From CALBZG01 sp964486295 (GTDB lineage Bacteria; Bacillota; Clostridia; Peptostreptococcales; Anaerovoracaceae): a DNA stretch of 64,000 bases. The position numbers and the translations under genes are program-made. A model generated the notes under the pieces. The model did no database searches, was not told where the DNA came from, and worked only from the letters and a program-made list of their open reading frames with translations. The stretch lies in NCBI GenBank assembly GCA_964486295.1, contig CAZAMF010000008.1, forward strand, positions 30,569 through 94,568, written 5' to 3'. Positions within the stretch are counted from its first letter, which is position 1, and each line of letters begins with the position of its first letter. Below are positions 40,221-48,859 of this stretch, one piece after another.

Positions 40221-42050
40221 CTATTCGATGTCGCGCTTTCCGCGATACGATATCAACGGCAGGGTGATAGTCACCTTTGTCCCTTGTCCTTCTTTGCTTT
40301 CGACGCTGATTTTACCATCATGTTCCTCAATAATCTGTTTGGAAATGGCCAGTCCGAGACCGGTTCCGCCCAAGGCTCTTGACCTGGCCTTATCGACCCG
40401 GAAAAATCTTTCGAAAACCCTGGAAATATCCTCCGCCGGGATCCCGATCCCGTTGTCTTTGACCGTCACATGCACTTCATTCCTGATGATCTGGAGGTCT
40501 ATATCTATACGCCCGCCATTTTCCGTGTACTTGATCGCATTGATCAGAATATTAAGTAAAACCTGTTCGATCCGGTCTTTGTCTACAAAAACACTGGCAA
40601 CCACTTGCTCATCGAAAATGCTGTTCAGGTGCTGATTTCTGCCTTTTGCCTGCAGCGTGACCTTAGTAACGGCGGCTTTTACCAGTTCCGTCAGATTGGT
40701 ATCCTGCTTATGCATTTGTTCCTGCTTGTATTCAAGCCTTGACAATTGAAGCAGATCCCGCACAAGCCGGGTCATGCGGTCTGTTTCGGAATCAATGATC
40801 TCCAGGAATTTATGTGTCGTTTCCGGATCCTCCACATTGCCTTCAAGTAAAGTTTCTGTGTAGCTTTTTATGGTTGTCAGCGGTGTCTTCAGTTCATGGG
40901 ATACATTCGCGACAAAATCCATCTGCATATTCTCCAGTTTATGCCGCTCCGTTATATCCTGAATGATCATGATCAGGCCGGCTTCTTTGCCGTTCTCATA
41001 GTTAAATTTATCATACCGTACATTATAAATATATCCATCCCGCTCGAAGGTTTCCGTGCAAGCCTCTTTTTCACATTTTTTTCTCAAGGCTTCGAGAGAC
41101 ATTTCTTCTTTCAGAATTCCTTCGATCAGAGTGTCGTAATCCAGCTTATCCACCTGCTCAGGTGTGGTTTTCAGAATATCCATGGCGGCCTGGTTGGCAT
41201 GGATAATTTTACCGTTGGCGTCCATCGCGATAAGCCCGTCTGCCATGTGCCGCAATACAGTCTCTAGTTTGCTCTTCTCATTTGATATCTGAGACAGCGT
41301 CTTATTCAGCTCCAGCCTCAGGAGATTGAACATTTCGGCCAGTTGGCCGATCTCATCATCTGATTTGACCCTGACTTCCTGGCTGAAGTCGCCTGCAGCC
41401 ATCAGCTGGGCTTTTTCGGTAACATGGTTGATCGGTTCTGTAATGCTTTTCGCAATGAAATAGCCGAGAACCACTGTTACAAAAAAGGCAATTGCCATTG
41501 CCTTCGCAAAGATGTTTCGCGAATTGCTGACCGCATCCCCGATAGCGCTCAGGTCCGCTCTGAGGTAAACGACACCCGTGAGCTGGCCGCTGCTCTCAAT
41601 CGGGAACACCATGTTCAGTACCGGTATGGTGCCCGCTGCCGTGATCAGGGAGGTTTCGCTTTCCGCATTCCCGCCTGAAAGCCCTTCCAGGATAAGCGCT
41701 TCATCCAGTATGCCCAGTGCGCTCTTGCCGGCATTCGTGTTGTTTGCTGCTATGATATTAAAGTTGCTGTCTACTACAAACAGCTCCTCTTCCAGACTTC
41801 CTCCCCAGGCATCAACGCTGGCCTGGATGGCTTCGCTGTTTTCCTTCAGACTTCTATAACTCTGGAGAGATGTCAGGAGCGTACCTTCCTGGATCGCATT
41901 GCGCATATTGTCCCTGGTAACTCCACGAAGATAGTCCTCCGTCTGAGACATAATAAAGGCGCCTATTATGGTAGTAGCGATAAACACTAACAGGCAATAG
42001 ATCAGTACTATTTTTAAACGTATGCCGCGGCTTCTCTTTTTAATGTCCAT
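40221..42050 (-). CDS. walK: Sensor histidine kinase, WalK-like
   Basis: A 609-residue membrane kinase. TM1 is at about 11-31 and TM2 at about 182-200. Between them an extracellular PAS-like domain contains LFVVDSNFNIIAANN. HAMP (about 200-255, ITEPINHVTEKAQLMAAGDF), PAS (about 265-375, MADGLIAMDANGKIIHANQA), HisKA with the phosphorylated His in FVANVSHELKTPLTTIKSYT, and HATPase with NILINAIKYTENGG and GGTGLGLAISKQI follow. The layout matches WalK, the essential wall-homeostasis kinase. The usual partners YycH, YycI and YycJ do not follow it here. Confidence 0.9.
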   Translation of the reverse strand: MDIKKRSRGIRLKIVLIYCLLVFIATTIIGAFIMSQTEDYLRGVTRDNMRNAIQEGTLLTSLQSYRSLKENSEAIQASVDAWGGSLEEELFVVDSNFNIIAANNTNAGKSALGILDEALILEGLSGGNAESETSLITAAGTIPVLNMVFPIESSGQLTGVVYLRADLSAIGDAVSNSRNIFAKAMAIAFFVTVVLGYFIAKSITEPINHVTEKAQLMAAGDFSQEVRVKSDDEIGQLAEMFNLLRLELNKTLSQISNEKSKLETVLRHMADGLIAMDANGKIIHANQAAMDILKTTPEQVDKLDYDTLIEGILKEEMSLEALRKKCEKEACTETFERDGYIYNVRYDKFNYENGKEAGLIMIIQDITERHKLENMQMDFVANVSHELKTPLTTIKSYTETLLEGNVEDPETTHKFLEIIDSETDRMTRLVRDLLQLSRLEYKQEQMHKQDTNLTELVKAAVTKVTLQAKGRNQHLNSIFDEQVVASVFVDKDRIEQVLLNILINAIKYTENGGRIDIDLQIIRNEVHVTVKDNGIGIPAEDISRVFERFFRVDKARSRALGGTGLGLAISKQIIEEHDGKISVESKEGQGTKVTITLPLISYRGKRDIE

Positions 42051-42063
42051 ATCCCTTCCGGTT

Positions 42064-42762
42064 TTACGGTCTTGTAAAGTAATAACCGATACCTCTTTTG
42101 GTCATGATATATTTCGGTTCTCCCGCATCGTCTTCCAATTTTTCCCGAAGTCTTCGTACTGTTACATCTACAGTGCGAATGTCTCCGTAATACTCATAAC
42201 CCCAGACTTCTTCCAGAAGCTGTTCCCTTGAAAAAACCTTATTTTCTCTTTCGGCCAGATATTTCAGCAGTTCAAATTCCCTGAGTGTCAGCTCAAGCGC
42301 ACGTCCGCCCTTTCTGACTTCATACCGGTTCATGTCGATCTCAAGATTCCCGAAAGTTTTAAGGTTCGAATGTTCATCCCGCGGCGCCTCGTTGTTGTCT
42401 GTTCTCCGGATATTGGCTTTGATCCGCGCAATCAGTTCCCGCATGCCGAAAGGTTTTGTTATATAATCGTCAGCACCCAGTTCCAGCCCCAGCACTTTGT
42501 CAACCTCTTCCTCTTTGGCTGTCAGCATCAGAACAGGGACCCTGCTTTTTTCGCGGACTCTTTTCAGGACTTCAAACCCATCGATCCCGGGAAGCATAAC
42601 GTCCAGAAGCACCACATCGGGTTCCGACATCAGCGCTTTGGTCAGGCCATCCAGCCCGTCGAAAGCCGCCTCAACCTGAAAGCCATCTTTTTCAAGATTA
42701 TATTTAATAATGTCCGAAATGGCTTTTTCATCTTCAATAATTAGAACCTTTTTTAAGTCCAT
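42064..42762 (-). CDS. walR: Response regulator, WalR-like (OmpR family)
   Basis: A 232-residue regulator. The receiver (1-120) has the acidic pocket IIEDEKAISD, the phosphorylated Asp in LLDVMLPGIDG and Lys in ITKPFGMRELIARI. The winged-helix domain has LTLREFELLKYLAE and the WalR-type recognition helix region WGYEYYGDIRTVDVTVRRLR. It is co-transcribed with walK (13-bp gap). The neighbouring wall endopeptidase fits a WalR regulon role, though I did not find a clear TGTWAH-N5-TGTWAH WalR box upstream of that gene. Confidence 0.92.
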   Translation of the reverse strand: MDLKKVLIIEDEKAISDIIKYNLEKDGFQVEAAFDGLDGLTKALMSEPDVVLLDVMLPGIDGFEVLKRVREKSRVPVLMLTAKEEEVDKVLGLELGADDYITKPFGMRELIARIKANIRRTDNNEAPRDEHSNLKTFGNLEIDMNRYEVRKGGRALELTLREFELLKYLAERENKVFSREQLLEEVWGYEYYGDIRTVDVTVRRLREKLEDDAGEPKYIMTKRGIGYYFTRP

Positions 42763-42837
42763 CTGAACGTCTCCTTCCGAATAAACGTTTGAGCACTACG
42801 TTCCTTCATGCCGCATGATCCGCCATGCTGAAGCCCG

Positions 42838-45828
42838 CTACAGATAAGTGAACGGGTTTCTGGCTTCATCAAGATAATGGATCTCAAAGTGCAGGTGCGG
42901 GCCGGTGCTTCTGCCGGTATTCCCGACATCGGCGATGTACTGGCCTTGATATACCTTTTCGCCTACTGAAACATACAGCTTGCTGCAGTGTCCATAGACA
43001 GAACTCAGATTCCCGCCGTGATCGATCATGATGCAGTAGCCGAGCTGTCCGTTGTAGCCTGCCATAGTGACGGTGCCTCCATCGGATGCTCTGACCTTAG
43101 TCCCAATCGGCGCTGCCATATCGATACCGGTATGCATGCGTCCCCACCTGAATCCGAACTTGGATGTCAGTTTATAATTTGATACCGGATAAATGAAAGT
43201 CCCTGTTCCCTTCAGTGGCGGAGGCGGTTTGGTTCCGACCAGTATAACAGCCGGCACTGGTTCCGATATGACCTCTTCCTGCAGGATCATTTTTGCGGCT
43301 TCCACGCCGTTGTTCCGGACGATTTTAGCTACGATCTTCCGCTCGCCATCCGCTCCCTTGGTTTTAACGGTTTCTTCACCTTTCCAGTTAGACGGATCAT
43401 CCTGATATTCTGTCGTATGTTTCAAGTATTCGGTATAAGACTTCGTTTCAACCGTCTGGACCCTGATGATCGGCGTGTTTTCGGTGAGATAAAGAGTCTG
43501 TCCGATCTCCAGTTGAGCCATATTGACATCCGGGTTGGATGCAAGCAGCTGCTCCTGGCTGATCCCGTATGCCTCGGCTACGTCGGCAAAGGTTTCTCCT
43601 GCCTGGACGATATGGGTGGCTGTTTTGCGGCCACCTGTCAGGAGCTTATCTACCGTATCATCCACGCTGTCAATTTGTCCCAGTTTGGTTTCAATTTGTT
43701 TGATTTCCACCACTTCTGCAAATCCGACGCTTTCATATTTCGTGTCGGCGTTGGTTGTCAGGAATGAGTTAATAACCGTATCCAAAGCCCTCTGAGCATT
43801 TTCCTCGCTGTTCAGAACGCTCACTCGAGCGTCGTCCACGTAAACAGCAAAGCCCTGAGCGGAAAGATCGCGCATGTAGGTCAACCTTCTCAGGACCTGC
43901 TCCTGATTATCGATCTCCTTGCCCATGATAAATACTCTTTTAAAAGTGATGTCGTTTGTTTTATCAATACTGATCTGAGTGTCGTGCTGCTTGGACAGCT
44001 GCTCATTGACTACATCAACGAGGAGTGTCACATTCTCCTGTTCTTTGACGATACCCAGGGTTCTCCCGTTATATGCATATTCATATCCGGTGACGAAATT
44101 ATAAAAGCTGATAGCCAGCATCGCTACAATAAGAGCACCCGCCATGGCCCCCAGCAGGCCTTTCTTGTGTCTGTCGCAGTATATTTTTATCCGGTCAAAG
44201 TGCCAGTCTGCCGATGCAAGCACTGATAGGATGATATCCTCCGCTTGATCTCCTCTTCTGTCGATCCTGTCCACAGCAGCGACTAATTTGTTGGATAAAA
44301 TAGCTTCCTTATCGATCAGTCGGTGTTTGAATTTTGTCAGAGTCATCATGTTCTTGTCAATGTTGACTCTGATAAAATGCCGGAGCCTGTCTGAAACGCC
44401 TCCCGGATTTTTAGGCGGCAATTCATCTCTTTGATCTTCCGGAAGGGATTGGTTAGAGACATAGACCTGATCCCTGATCCTCAATGCCGCCAGCCGTTCC
44501 GTCTGGAGCTGTCTTTTTAAAAGTTCCTGCTTCTCTTTTCTTTCGTTTTTAGGCAGTGCTCTGAAAGCGGCTTTCTGATTATTAAGATCAAGAATTTTTT
44601 CCGCTCTTTCTCTGAGCATATTTTCTCTGGCAGCAACCGAAAGAACGAAAGTCCTTTCTCGGTCTGCCATTTCGATATTTCTGGCGTTTCTTCTGGCAAC
44701 GGCTGCGGCGATTTTCTGTTCCCTTCTCTTTGCCATATCCCGGGCACGCAGCTGCTCGCGCTCTATAATGCCGATCTTCCTAAGAGCGATTTCGTCCTCA
44801 TAGATTCGTCTTGCTGTTTTATCCTCGATCCTGTGGCGTCTTTCCCTCTTTTTCTCTTCTTTGATCGCATGCAGTTTTTTTAATTCGAATTGTCTCTCTG
44901 ATTCTGCCGCTTTTTCGTCGGATCGCGCAAACATCAGATCTCTGGCTTCTATCAGCTTGACCCAGAACGATGGCGGTCTTTTAGCCTTGGCTTCTTCTTT
45001 TGCCTTTAGCCGGTCCTCCCAGGACTTTTTCCACGCTTCCCATCTGGCTTCTCTGGCCGCCTGCTTCTGCTCTTTGCTCAGTTCCTTTTCTTCTTCTTTT
45101 ATGGCGCGGCTATGAAGCTTTTCGATATCGGCCTTTTGTTTCTGGGCGATCTCTGCCGCTTCTTTTTCGGCCTTCCGTACATCACGTTCTTCTCTTGCCG
45201 CATAATTTTCTATAGCCCGGGCATGTCTTTCAGTGGAGGCTTCTTCCTTGCTGGCGACCTTTTCGGCTATAGCGCTAGCCTTGGCCACAGCCTTTTCTTC
45301 CCTTGCAAATACCAGTGCTTCTTTTCTCGATAGTTTTTCCGCTTCACGAACCATCTCCACAACGCGGGTAAGGTCCATTGTCTGCCCCGGAATTTTAGCG
45401 ACCTTCTCCTCGTCCTGAGCCCAGCGGGGAACAGGCGGTTCCGTTGTTTTCGCCGCAGCTGCCTTTTCTGCCAAAGCCGCATCGATCTGGCTCTGGGTGA
45501 TGGCTTGCATCGCAATGGTTTGAGCACGCCTCATCCGGCGCTCTTCCATCCTCTTGTCAACATCCTCTGTGGTCAGTTCTTTTTCTACCTTGCCTGCCGA
45601 TACTGCTTTGCTAAACGCTTTTTCATAATCTATGTCGGCGATGCTGTTGAGCTTCTCAGAAATCCTCTTTTGAAGAAGTTTCTTGGCTTCTTCTCTGGTC
45701 AGACTTTCATAGTCCGGATATTGAGACAGCAAGCTTCCGGCAGCCTGCGATTTATTTTCACTGTCGTTCTCGGTTTTCGGTTTGAACTCGTTTGATTTCT
45801 TCTTTTTTTCGGAATCGAATAATGCCAT
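42838..45828 (-). CDS. Giant M23 peptidoglycan endopeptidase with cytoplasmic coiled coil, LysM and G5 domains
   Basis: A 996-residue protein. Residues 1 to about 540 are hydrophilic and dominated by Lys, Arg, Glu and Ala, predicted as long charged helix (coiled-coil or single-alpha-helix type); there is no signal peptide. A single TM follows at about 554-576 (LLGAMAGALIVAMLAISFYN), so the N-terminal half is cytoplasmic. Outside come the YNGRTLGIV segment, LysM (about 738-785, IVQAGETFADVAEAYGISQE), G5 (about 790-865), and a C-terminal M23 domain with the zinc ligands His 899 and Asp 903 (HTGID) and HLHFE (978-982). It should cleave peptidoglycan cross-bridges. ATG 45828 follows AAAGG. Confidence 0.92.
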   Translation of the reverse strand: MALFDSEKKKKSNEFKPKTENDSENKSQAAGSLLSQYPDYESLTREEAKKLLQKRISEKLNSIADIDYEKAFSKAVSAGKVEKELTTEDVDKRMEERRMRRAQTIAMQAITQSQIDAALAEKAAAAKTTEPPVPRWAQDEEKVAKIPGQTMDLTRVVEMVREAEKLSRKEALVFAREEKAVAKASAIAEKVASKEEASTERHARAIENYAAREERDVRKAEKEAAEIAQKQKADIEKLHSRAIKEEEKELSKEQKQAAREARWEAWKKSWEDRLKAKEEAKAKRPPSFWVKLIEARDLMFARSDEKAAESERQFELKKLHAIKEEKKRERRHRIEDKTARRIYEDEIALRKIGIIEREQLRARDMAKRREQKIAAAVARRNARNIEMADRERTFVLSVAARENMLRERAEKILDLNNQKAAFRALPKNERKEKQELLKRQLQTERLAALRIRDQVYVSNQSLPEDQRDELPPKNPGGVSDRLRHFIRVNIDKNMMTLTKFKHRLIDKEAILSNKLVAAVDRIDRRGDQAEDIILSVLASADWHFDRIKIYCDRHKKGLLGAMAGALIVAMLAISFYNFVTGYEYAYNGRTLGIVKEQENVTLLVDVVNEQLSKQHDTQISIDKTNDITFKRVFIMGKEIDNQEQVLRRLTYMRDLSAQGFAVYVDDARVSVLNSEENAQRALDTVINSFLTTNADTKYESVGFAEVVEIKQIETKLGQIDSVDDTVDKLLTGGRKTATHIVQAGETFADVAEAYGISQEQLLASNPDVNMAQLEIGQTLYLTENTPIIRVQTVETKSYTEYLKHTTEYQDDPSNWKGEETVKTKGADGERKIVAKIVRNNGVEAAKMILQEEVISEPVPAVILVGTKPPPPLKGTGTFIYPVSNYKLTSKFGFRWGRMHTGIDMAAPIGTKVRASDGGTVTMAGYNGQLGYCIMIDHGGNLSSVYGHCSKLYVSVGEKVYQGQYIADVGNTGRSTGPHLHFEIHYLDEARNPFTYL

Positions 45829-45850
45829 TAACTGTGCCTTTCCGTTTGTA

Positions 45851-47035
45851 TTACAGCTTGATCAAGCCCGCTTCTTTTCGCATGTCCTCATAGCAGGTGC
45901 ATCTCAGTCCTTCTGCAGTCATGCCTGTATCCCTGCATACCGAACAACGATACCTGATGTCTGTATAATCAGGTGGAAATCCTGATTCTGTCAGCAGGAC
46001 CGCTCTCTCTTCAAGGGCGCGCTCCAGCTTTTCCTTCAATATTTCGCGGTTCTTCAAATGATCATAACCGCCTTGCAGCGCTGTGCGTGTCATGCTCAGG
46101 CTGATGTTCGTAATTTTTTCATCCAGACTTTTTAAGTCAGGTACATTTCTGTACACTTCTTTTTTCCGTTCTTCCATTGCCTCTTTGGCTGCATCCCGCA
46201 GCCGGGCGTATCTGGATTCGACACTGCCGCTGCCGGTTTCCTGCAAGCCAGGCCCTCTTGCTTCCTGGCCCTTTGTCTTCTGCCAATCGGACAATATCTT
46301 ATCAATATAATTCAGATTCGGATTTGAAATGCCTGTAGTCTTGCTGCAAGCCTCCAGGACCTTCTCCACAGTGAACCCCTTTTCCTCGAACCAGGTATCC
46401 ATGAGTTCACGTTCGGCCTCTGTTGGATTTCTTAGGAAGCCTAAAGCCCTGAAAATACGTCGGTGTTTCTGATTTGAAACATCGCAGGATTCCAGGTGTT
46501 TTTCAATACTTTCGGCGTCCGTCAATTCCTTTTCGGCCCAGTCTTTTACGATCGCGCTTATATATTTTATACTGCTATTGTGTCTGTTTTTTGAAGAATA
46601 GGTGAATGCGTATATGATCATTTCCGGCGTGGCTCCGTAATCCGAAAGCCATGATACGATTTCCGCCGGTTCCGAGCCTCCCAGAGGCCTGCCTAATATC
46701 CTCTGAATCATGGAAAACATATCTGCCAGCTCCTGATCATTCAGCGGACAGTGGTGCGGCTCGATGTCCTTCTTTACAAACCCGGCACCGTCTTCCAGAA
46801 TCCCCATTTTACGCCAGTAATCGAGAGCTTCTTCTATTCTGCTGTTGTTGAGTTTCAGGGCAGCCGCCGCCTCAGTAAGTTCTATTTCTTTATGAAGCTC
46901 AGAGAGCATTAAAAAATAGAGGTAAACCTTAATAAAGTCACCAGGAGCATCTGCCATATAGTTATTAATAAATGTATTATTCACATGTGTGTCTTTATAG
47001 CAGGGATCTCCCCAGCTTGCGGGGATCAGTTTCAC
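45851..47035 (-). CDS. DnaD-domain replication protein fused to a helicase-loader (DnaC/DnaI-type) N-terminal domain
   Basis: A 394-residue protein starting at GTG 47035, directly at the dnaB stop. A winged-helix N-terminal part (about 30-100) is followed by two DnaD domains (about 110-185 with SWLSDYGATPEMIIYAFTYS, and 195-255 with LMDTWFEEKGFTVEKVLEAC). From about residue 275 it changes: ERKKEVYRNVPDLKSLDEKI, ILKEKLERALEERAVLLTES and the Cys motif YRCSVCRDTGMTAEGLRCTC. This matches the N-terminal helicase-binding region of clostridial DnaC-like loaders, which normally continues into an AAA+ ATPase. Here the chain ends at the Cys motif and the next gene starts 22 bp later. It probably helps load DnaB. 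Confidence 0.82.
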   Translation of the reverse strand: MKLIPASWGDPCYKDTHVNNTFINNYMADAPGDFIKVYLYFLMLSELHKEIELTEAAAALKLNNSRIEEALDYWRKMGILEDGAGFVKKDIEPHHCPLNDQELADMFSMIQRILGRPLGGSEPAEIVSWLSDYGATPEMIIYAFTYSSKNRHNSSIKYISAIVKDWAEKELTDAESIEKHLESCDVSNQKHRRIFRALGFLRNPTEAERELMDTWFEEKGFTVEKVLEACSKTTGISNPNLNYIDKILSDWQKTKGQEARGPGLQETGSGSVESRYARLRDAAKEAMEERKKEVYRNVPDLKSLDEKITNISLSMTRTALQGGYDHLKNREILKEKLERALEERAVLLTESGFPPDYTDIRYRCSVCRDTGMTAEGLRCTCYEDMRKEAGLIKL

Positions 47036-48369
47036 TAAAATTCTCCTCCGATATTGCTTTTATCAACAAATTTTGTATAGTTGCTGAGCCAGGTCAATTC
47101 AATGGCTGCCGTTGGGCCGCTTCTGTTCTTTGCCACAATGACTTCACAGACACCCGGTTTCGTAGTGTTTTCACGAGTATAATATTCATCTCTATAGAGA
47201 AATATCACGATATCGGCATCCTGCTCGATGGATCCCGATTCACGCAAGTCCGATAGCACAGGGATATGATCCGCCCTCTGCTCAGGCGCACGGGAAAGCT
47301 GTGACAGAACGATGACCGGGCAATTGACTTCCCGGGCCAATTGCTTAAGATATCGCGATAAGGCCGTGATCTCCTGCTGCCTGCTTTCTGTTCTTCCTTC
47401 GTAGCTCATGAGCTGGAGATAGTCGATCAGGATCAGATCCAGACCCTTTTCCGCTTTTAACCGCCTGCATTTATTTTTGATTTCGGATACCGTGATTCCG
47501 GGCGTGTCATCAATGTATATTTCGCCCTTTGACAACGCGTCGATTGCGGTGCTGAGCTGTTCCCATTCCCGCCCCTGCAGATCCCCCATTTTGAGCTTTT
47601 GCGATTCTATCCTGGACTCCATGGCCAGCAGCCTCAGACCCAGCTGCTCTTTGGACATTTCCAACGAAAAAACCAAAACCTTCGCGCCGGCTTTTAAAGC
47701 AGCCTGCTGCGCCACATTCAGGGCAAACGCGGTCTTCCCCATAGAAGGCCTGGCCGCCAGAATGATCAGGTCGGACTTCTGAAAGCCTCCGAATTTTTTG
47801 TCAAAGTCTACAAATCCGGAAGCTACGCCGGTCACTTTGCCTTCCAGTTTTGAATTTTCGTCGATCATATTGAGGTTTTCATCCAGAACGTCTCTGATCG
47901 ACGCAACCTCTTTGGATTGGCGCGACTGGGTGATTTCGAATATTTTCTGCTCTGCAATATCCAGGGCATTTTTTGCCTCGACTTTTTCCTGGAATCCCAA
48001 ATCAATGATTTCGGAAGAAACCTCAATCAATTTCCGCAGGCTGGCTTTTTCGGCTACAATTTTTCCGTATTCTCTTGCATTTGCTGTGGACGGAACTCCG
48101 GAAGCCAGTGTGAATACGTATCCGCGCCCTCCAACCATCTCAAGGGAATTCCGCTTTTTTAATTCCTCGATCACCGTTACGGTGTCTACAGGTCTGGATG
48201 CCCGATACAGTTCGGTAATGACCTGAAAAATTTCTTTGTGCATCTCGCTGTAAAAATCGTTTGCCCTGACCACTTCCATGATTTCAAACAGGGCATCCCG
48301 GGACAGCATCGCTGCTCCGAGAACCGACATTTCAGCTTCATTATTATGGGGAGGTATTCTCTCAACCAT
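47035..48369 (-). CDS. dnaB: Replicative DNA helicase DnaB
   Basis: A 444-residue hexameric 5'-3' helicase (called DnaC in B. subtilis). The N-terminal domain begins PPHNNEAEMSVLGAAMLSRD. The RecA-like ATPase has Walker A AARPSMGKTAFALN, Walker B LDLILIDYLQLMS, the arginine-finger region LSQLSRAPEQRADHIPVLSD and the C-terminal WLSNYTKF. No intein is present. It lies downstream of rplI in the conserved gdpP-rplI-dnaB order and is followed without a gap by the DnaD fusion gene. Confidence 0.97.
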   Translation of the reverse strand: MVERIPPHNNEAEMSVLGAAMLSRDALFEIMEVVRANDFYSEMHKEIFQVITELYRASRPVDTVTVIEELKKRNSLEMVGGRGYVFTLASGVPSTANAREYGKIVAEKASLRKLIEVSSEIIDLGFQEKVEAKNALDIAEQKIFEITQSRQSKEVASIRDVLDENLNMIDENSKLEGKVTGVASGFVDFDKKFGGFQKSDLIILAARPSMGKTAFALNVAQQAALKAGAKVLVFSLEMSKEQLGLRLLAMESRIESQKLKMGDLQGREWEQLSTAIDALSKGEIYIDDTPGITVSEIKNKCRRLKAEKGLDLILIDYLQLMSYEGRTESRQQEITALSRYLKQLAREVNCPVIVLSQLSRAPEQRADHIPVLSDLRESGSIEQDADIVIFLYRDEYYTRENTTKPGVCEVIVAKNRSGPTAAIELTWLSNYTKFVDKSNIGGEF

Positions 48370-48415
48370 TACATTTCTCCAATTTGCTGAACCGATAAAT
48401 GATCTGATCCGGATC

Positions 48416-48859
48416 CTATGCGGTCACTTTAACCTTTATAGACGCCGCCACTTCTGAGAACAACTTGATTTCCACCGTATAGTCTCCGGTATGCTTGATC
48501 GGATTCTCTAAAACCATTTTCTTTTTGTCTATATCGATGCCATGTTGTTCTTTCAGGGCTTCCGCGATGTCCTTTGTGGTTATGGACCCGAATAACCGAC
48601 CTCCCTCACCGCCCTTCGTAACTATATTTACAGTCAATTCATTGATATCAGTAGCCAGTTTGCGGGCAGCTTCTTTATCGGCTGCGGCTTTTTCCAATTG
48701 TAAAGCCTTCGCCTTTTCAAGACTGCGAATATTCCCTTCAGTTGCTTCTTTTGCGATCCCCTTTGGAATAAGCATATTTCTCGCGTAGCCGTCGCTCACC
48801 TTGACTACTTCTCCGGCACGTCCGGTTCCCTTCAGATCTTTAAGCAGTATTACGATCAT
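48416..48859 (-). CDS. rplI: 50S ribosomal protein L9
   Basis: A 147-residue two-domain rRNA-binding protein. MIVILLKDLKGTGRAGEVVK and VSDGYARNMLIPKGIAKEAT form the N-domain. A long helix (LEKAKALQLEKAAADKEAAR) and a C-domain with GGEGGRLFGSITTKDIAEAL follow. Full length. The start overlaps gdpP by 4 bp (ATGA) behind GGAGG. Confidence 0.97.
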   Translation of the reverse strand: MIVILLKDLKGTGRAGEVVKVSDGYARNMLIPKGIAKEATEGNIRSLEKAKALQLEKAAADKEAARKLATDINELTVNIVTKGGEGGRLFGSITTKDIAEALKEQHGIDIDKKKMVLENPIKHTGDYTVEIKLFSEVAASIKVKVTA

